From JAICYJ01 sp963797565 (lineage in GTDB: Bacteria > Actinomycetota > Thermoleophilia > Gaiellales > JAICJC01), in NCBI GenBank assembly GCA_963797565.1, contig CAWCPM010000005.1, positions 62,001-126,000 on the forward strand: 64,000 bases of DNA, in the 5' to 3' direction. Below, one piece after another: positions 61,558 through 64,000 of this stretch. How positions within the stretch are numbered: position 1 is the stretch's first letter; the number at the start of each line of letters is the position of its first letter. A program made the translations under genes and the position numbers. Under the pieces are notes generated by a model. That model ran no database searches. It was not told the DNA's origin and saw nothing but the letters and a program-made list of their open reading frames with translations.

Positions 61558-63213
61558 TTAAAGGGTGGCCACGCCCGCCCGCAGCCCGCTCAGCCGCGAT
61601 GAGATGACCGCGTCTGCTGCGTCGCGGCTGGGCGCGTGCCCGGTCACGGCGGCGATGAACTCATCGCGGTCGAGCGCCAGCAGCGCCAGGTCGCTGATCG
61701 CCCGCACCGTCGCGGTGCGCGGTACGTCCTGCACCAGCGCGATCTCGCCGAAGTAGCCGCCCTCACCCAGCAGGGCCATCTCCTCGCCGTCCTTCACCAC
61801 CGATGCCTCGCCCGACTCGATCAGGTAGAAGCGGTCGCCGGCGTCTCCCTGGCCGAACACCGCCTCGCCGGCGGCCACCGTCACCGGCTCCAGCAATCCG
61901 CTGATTCGTTCCAGCGTGGCCTCCGCCAACGGCTCCAGGAAGGGCACGCCGCGCATCAGCGCGAGGCGCTCGGGTAGCAGCACGCCAACGTCGAGGCGCA
62001 TCAGCATCGGCCAGGTGATCGCGACCAGCACCGGCAGCAGCGCGCCCGTCACCACCAGTGCGCCGCGGATCCCGAGCAGGTGGATCATCAGCGGCGCCGC
62101 CGCCCCGCCCAGGCCGATGGTCAGGGCGAACACGGTCTCCAGCACGCCGAACACACGGCCCAGCACGTCGTCCGGGGCGACCCGCTGCAGCAGCGTCATG
62201 CCGGCCACGTCCACGAGCACGTTCCCCACACCCACCACGACCAGCATCGCCAGCGCGAATCCGGAGTTCGTGAACACCGCGATCAGTGCGATCGGAACGC
62301 CCCAGGCGACCAGCCCGCCTGCGAAGTTGAGGGACTGGCGACCGCGGCCCACCAGCGCCGCGGCCACCACGGCGCCCGCCAGCCCTCCCACACCGATGGC
62401 GGCATTCAGCAGACCGACGCCGGACTCGCCCATGCCCAGCAGCTGCAGCGCCATCACCACGATCAGCACATTGATGGTGCCGCACACGAAGGTCTGAGCG
62501 CCGAACAGGCCCATGATCAGGCGCATGCGAGGGTTGCTGCCGACCGCGGCGAAGCCCTCGGCCACCTCCGCCAGGAACCCCTCGGACTCTTCCTGCCTGA
62601 TCGGGCGCTCGCCGCGGGGGATGCCCGACAGCATCGCCAGCGACCAGGCGAACGTCAGCGAGTCGATCGCCATCACCCAGCCGGTACCGGCCCATACCAG
62701 CATCAGGCCACCCAGTGCCGGTCCCAGGAACGTGCCGACGCTCTCGATCGTGCTGGTGACAACGTTCGCTGCCGTCAGCTGCTCGGGCGACGAGGTCAGC
62801 GACGGCAGCAGCGCGGTCTGGGCCGGCTGGAATGCGGTCGAGACGGCGGTCACGATCAGCGCCGCGGCGTAGACGAATCCGGCCGGTGCCGACGTCCCCA
62901 CGGCCACCGCTGCCCCAGCCGTCGCCAGCAGGCGGATCGAATCGGACGCGAGCATCACCGAGCGGCGGCGATAGCGGTCGGCCAGCAGCGACAGGAACGG
63001 CGCCGCGAAGGCGGCCACCGTCCAGCGCGCCAGCGCCAGCAGGCCGACCGTCTCCGCGCCACCGATGTTGTAGGCGTAGACCGCCAGCGCGATGCTGAAT
63101 GCCCAGTCGCCGATCACGGATCCGGCCAGCGCCAGCTGCAGCCTGCGCAGGCCCTTGCTGGCGAACGCTTCGCGGAATGCTCGGGCGGAATCGGTCAGTT
63201 GAGAGGGCGACAT
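61558..63213 (-). CDS. MFS transporter fused to a cNMP-binding domain
   Basis: A 551-residue protein. Residues 1-410 form a twelve-span MFS transporter (DRYRRRSVMLASDSIRLLA as motif A, SLTSSPEQLTAANVVTSTIES, ESGVGLLNAAIGVGGLAGAVVAA). Residues about 425-530 form a cNMP-binding domain (VAAGEAVFGQGDAGDRFYLIESGEASVV, LGEGGYFGEIALVQDVPRTATVRAI) with the canonical phosphate-binding Arg in PRTATV. Transport is therefore likely gated or tuned by a cyclic nucleotide. The substrate is unknown. Confidence 0.9.
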   Translation of the reverse strand: MSPSQLTDSARAFREAFASKGLRRLQLALAGSVIGDWAFSIALAVYAYNIGGAETVGLLALARWTVAAFAAPFLSLLADRYRRRSVMLASDSIRLLATAGAAVAVGTSAPAGFVYAAALIVTAVSTAFQPAQTALLPSLTSSPEQLTAANVVTSTIESVGTFLGPALGGLMLVWAGTGWVMAIDSLTFAWSLAMLSGIPRGERPIRQEESEGFLAEVAEGFAAVGSNPRMRLIMGLFGAQTFVCGTINVLIVVMALQLLGMGESGVGLLNAAIGVGGLAGAVVAAALVGRGRQSLNFAGGLVAWGVPIALIAVFTNSGFALAMLVVVGVGNVLVDVAGMTLLQRVAPDDVLGRVFGVLETVFALTIGLGGAAAPLMIHLLGIRGALVVTGALLPVLVAITWPMLMRLDVGVLLPERLALMRGVPFLEPLAEATLERISGLLEPVTVAAGEAVFGQGDAGDRFYLIESGEASVVKDGEEMALLGEGGYFGEIALVQDVPRTATVRAISDLALLALDRDEFIAAVTGHAPSRDAADAVISSRLSGLRAGVATL

Positions 63214-63329
63214 GGCGGCGCCATTTCATCACGTTCTTGCATTTGTGAAGGCATGTGGGAAGATTTCTGTGCGCTGATCCGTCATGTGTTCAGATTTTCG
63301 TGTTCGCCCAACAAGCAGGAGGACCCCAA

Positions 63330-63743
63330 ATGTCGGAGTACGAGCATATTCGTCACGCGAAGGATGAGACGGACGAGTCCAAGGACGAGGTCGAGGCTCA
63401 CAAGATGCGCCATCGCGTGCGGCACGCCACCGAAGAGGGCGGCGAGGGCGACGACGACTCGAAGGAGCCCGAGGTCGAGGCTCACAAGATGCGCCATCGC
63501 GTGAGGCACGCCAACGAAGAGGGCGGCAACGACAGCGACTCGAAGGAGCCCGAGGTCGAGGCTCACAAGATGCGCCATCGCGTGCGGCACGCCACCGAAG
63601 AGGCCGGCAACGACAGCGACTCGACGGAGCCCGAGGTCGAGGCTCACAAGATGCGCCATCGCGTGCGGCACGCCAACGAAGAGGGCGGCAACGACAGCGA
63701 CTCGACTGAGCCCGACGTCGAGGCCCACGTCTACCGCATGTAA
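63330..63743 (+). CDS. Acidic/His-basic 27-residue repeat protein
   Basis: 137 residues. After MSEYEHIRHAKDETDESKD come four tandem units of EVEAHKMRHRVRHA followed by an acidic linker (such as NEEGGNDSDS), and a truncated fifth (DVEAHVYRM). DNA repeat starts are at 63387, 63471, 63552, 63633 and 63714 (spacings 84, 81, 81, 81). Each unit joins a basic, His-rich helix to an acidic linker. No family is known to me; metal, nucleic-acid or polyphosphate binding are options. AGGAGG precedes the ATG and a strong terminator follows. Confidence 0.85.
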   Translation: MSEYEHIRHAKDETDESKDEVEAHKMRHRVRHATEEGGEGDDDSKEPEVEAHKMRHRVRHANEEGGNDSDSKEPEVEAHKMRHRVRHATEEAGNDSDSTEPEVEAHKMRHRVRHANEEGGNDSDSTEPDVEAHVYRM

Positions 63744-63757
63744 CGATCTCCTGCAAG

Positions 63758-63793
63758 AAAGGGGCCCCAGCCAAACGGCGGGGGCCCCTTTTT
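63758..63793 (+). terminator. Rho-independent terminator after the repeat protein
   Basis: AAAGGGGCCC pairs with GGGCCCCTTT across a loop of about 15 bases, followed by TTC. It lies 15 bases after the stop of the repeat protein, and its A-run makes it partly bidirectional, so it may also end the partial gene entering from the right. Confidence 0.85.
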
Positions 63794-63820
63794 CATGGTC
63801 CCGCGCGGTGCCCGGGCCTA

Positions 63821-64000
63821 TCAGGGGCGGCGCCGGCGGCGCATCGGCCGCTCACCGGCCGACTCCGCATCGCCGCCCGCCGGGCCCAGCACGTCGGCCA
63901 GGGCTTCCAGCAACCGCCGCACAGCCGCCGAATCGGCGCCCAGCTCGTCCAGTCGCCGGGCCACATGGGCGACGGCCGCGTAGGCCGGGTCGGCGCCCTC
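63821..64000 (-). CDS. C-terminal end of an unidentified gene (partial)
   Basis: The last 59 codons of a gene whose start lies beyond the window. It reads GADPAYAAVAHVARRLDELG, ADSAAVRRLLEALADVLGPAGG and ends ERPMRRRRRP, a helical region with a basic tail. The codon pattern fits coding on this strand better than the opposing plus-strand frame. No family can be named from the tail. Confidence 0.55.
   Translation of the reverse strand, partial: EGADPAYAAVAHVARRLDELGADSAAVRRLLEALADVLGPAGGDAESAGERPMRRRRRP

Noticed and set aside
63387..63722. Regular 81-bp direct repeats, possible CRISPR-like array
   Set aside because: The repeats are in frame, have no unique spacers of constant length and encode a protein with ribosome site and terminator.

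Overview
The window is high-GC DNA with dense, often overlapping genes, start codons placed 5-8 bases after TAnnnT-type -10 boxes (leaderless starts), an aerobic form I CO dehydrogenase operon, a type II NADH dehydrogenase, a Thermus/Rickettsia-length isocitrate dehydrogenase and extracytoplasmic repeats of the 'GHPVYWAG' type. Together these suggest a soil-type actinobacterium, most likely class Thermoleophilia. The lineage is an inference from gene content; there is no rRNA in the window. I see no tRNA, rRNA, CRISPR array, transposase or phage gene.

Layout. 1-3.3 kb: an ECF sigma factor with an RskA-type anti-sigma partner, a frameshifted cNMP-binding/thioredoxin-reductase-like flavoprotein and a LuxR-family remnant. 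3.26-9.85 kb: a perfect head-to-tail duplication of a 3,295-bp block (double cNMP-binding protein, class II glutamine amidotransferase, DUF1059 protein, Cds1-like PLP enzyme). 9.9-22 kb: cupin, SulP transporter, VOC protein, a MarR regulator with a divergent MFS exporter and a broken flavin monooxygenase, a hemerythrin protein, TetR, PPK2, a secreted propeller-like protein and NDH-2. 22-27 kb: Amt, a Tet(M)/Otr-like ribosomal protection protein behind a short upstream ORF, and an MBL-fold protein.

27.1-37.2 kb is the centrepiece: a co-directional, almost entirely translationally coupled operon. It starts with a 15-codon leader ORF, continues with five small single-span membrane proteins, then coxM-coxS-coxL (form I motif AYRCSFR), XdhC/CoxI fused to a YHS domain, a MobA/MocA-like nucleotidyltransferase, coxD (MoxR ATPase), coxE (VWA), a small Cys/His protein, and a free-standing paralogue of one segment of CoxL that has lost its cofactor-binding motif. 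coxG (38.1 kb) and a Mop/TOBE molybdopterin-binding protein (41.8 kb) lie nearby. The likely output is oxidation of CO, possibly at trace levels, with electrons entering the membrane quinone pool; the five small membrane proteins are candidates for the membrane anchor or electron conduit. A 242-bp non-coding element closes the operon and recurs in inverted orientation upstream of ndh at 22 kb.

38-64 kb: cell-wall enzymes (GH3, lytic transglycosylase), an ATP-dependent DNA ligase, an arginase-family protein, a methylamine/methyl-group catabolism pair (DmdA/GcvT-like and a trimethylamine-dehydrogenase-like flavoprotein) around a palindromic operator, an orphan PotD-like binding protein, PhyH, icd, a collagen-like protein with a 10-bp slippage duplication, a two-domain surface protein, E1 alpha/beta of a 2-oxoacid dehydrogenase, a diguanylate cyclase, an MFS-cNMP fusion and an acidic/His-basic 27-residue repeat protein.

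Caution: four genes carry six inferred frameshifts, three of them next to homopolymers or a short tandem duplication. They may be real pseudogenes, phase-variable sites or assembly indels; the sequence alone cannot decide.
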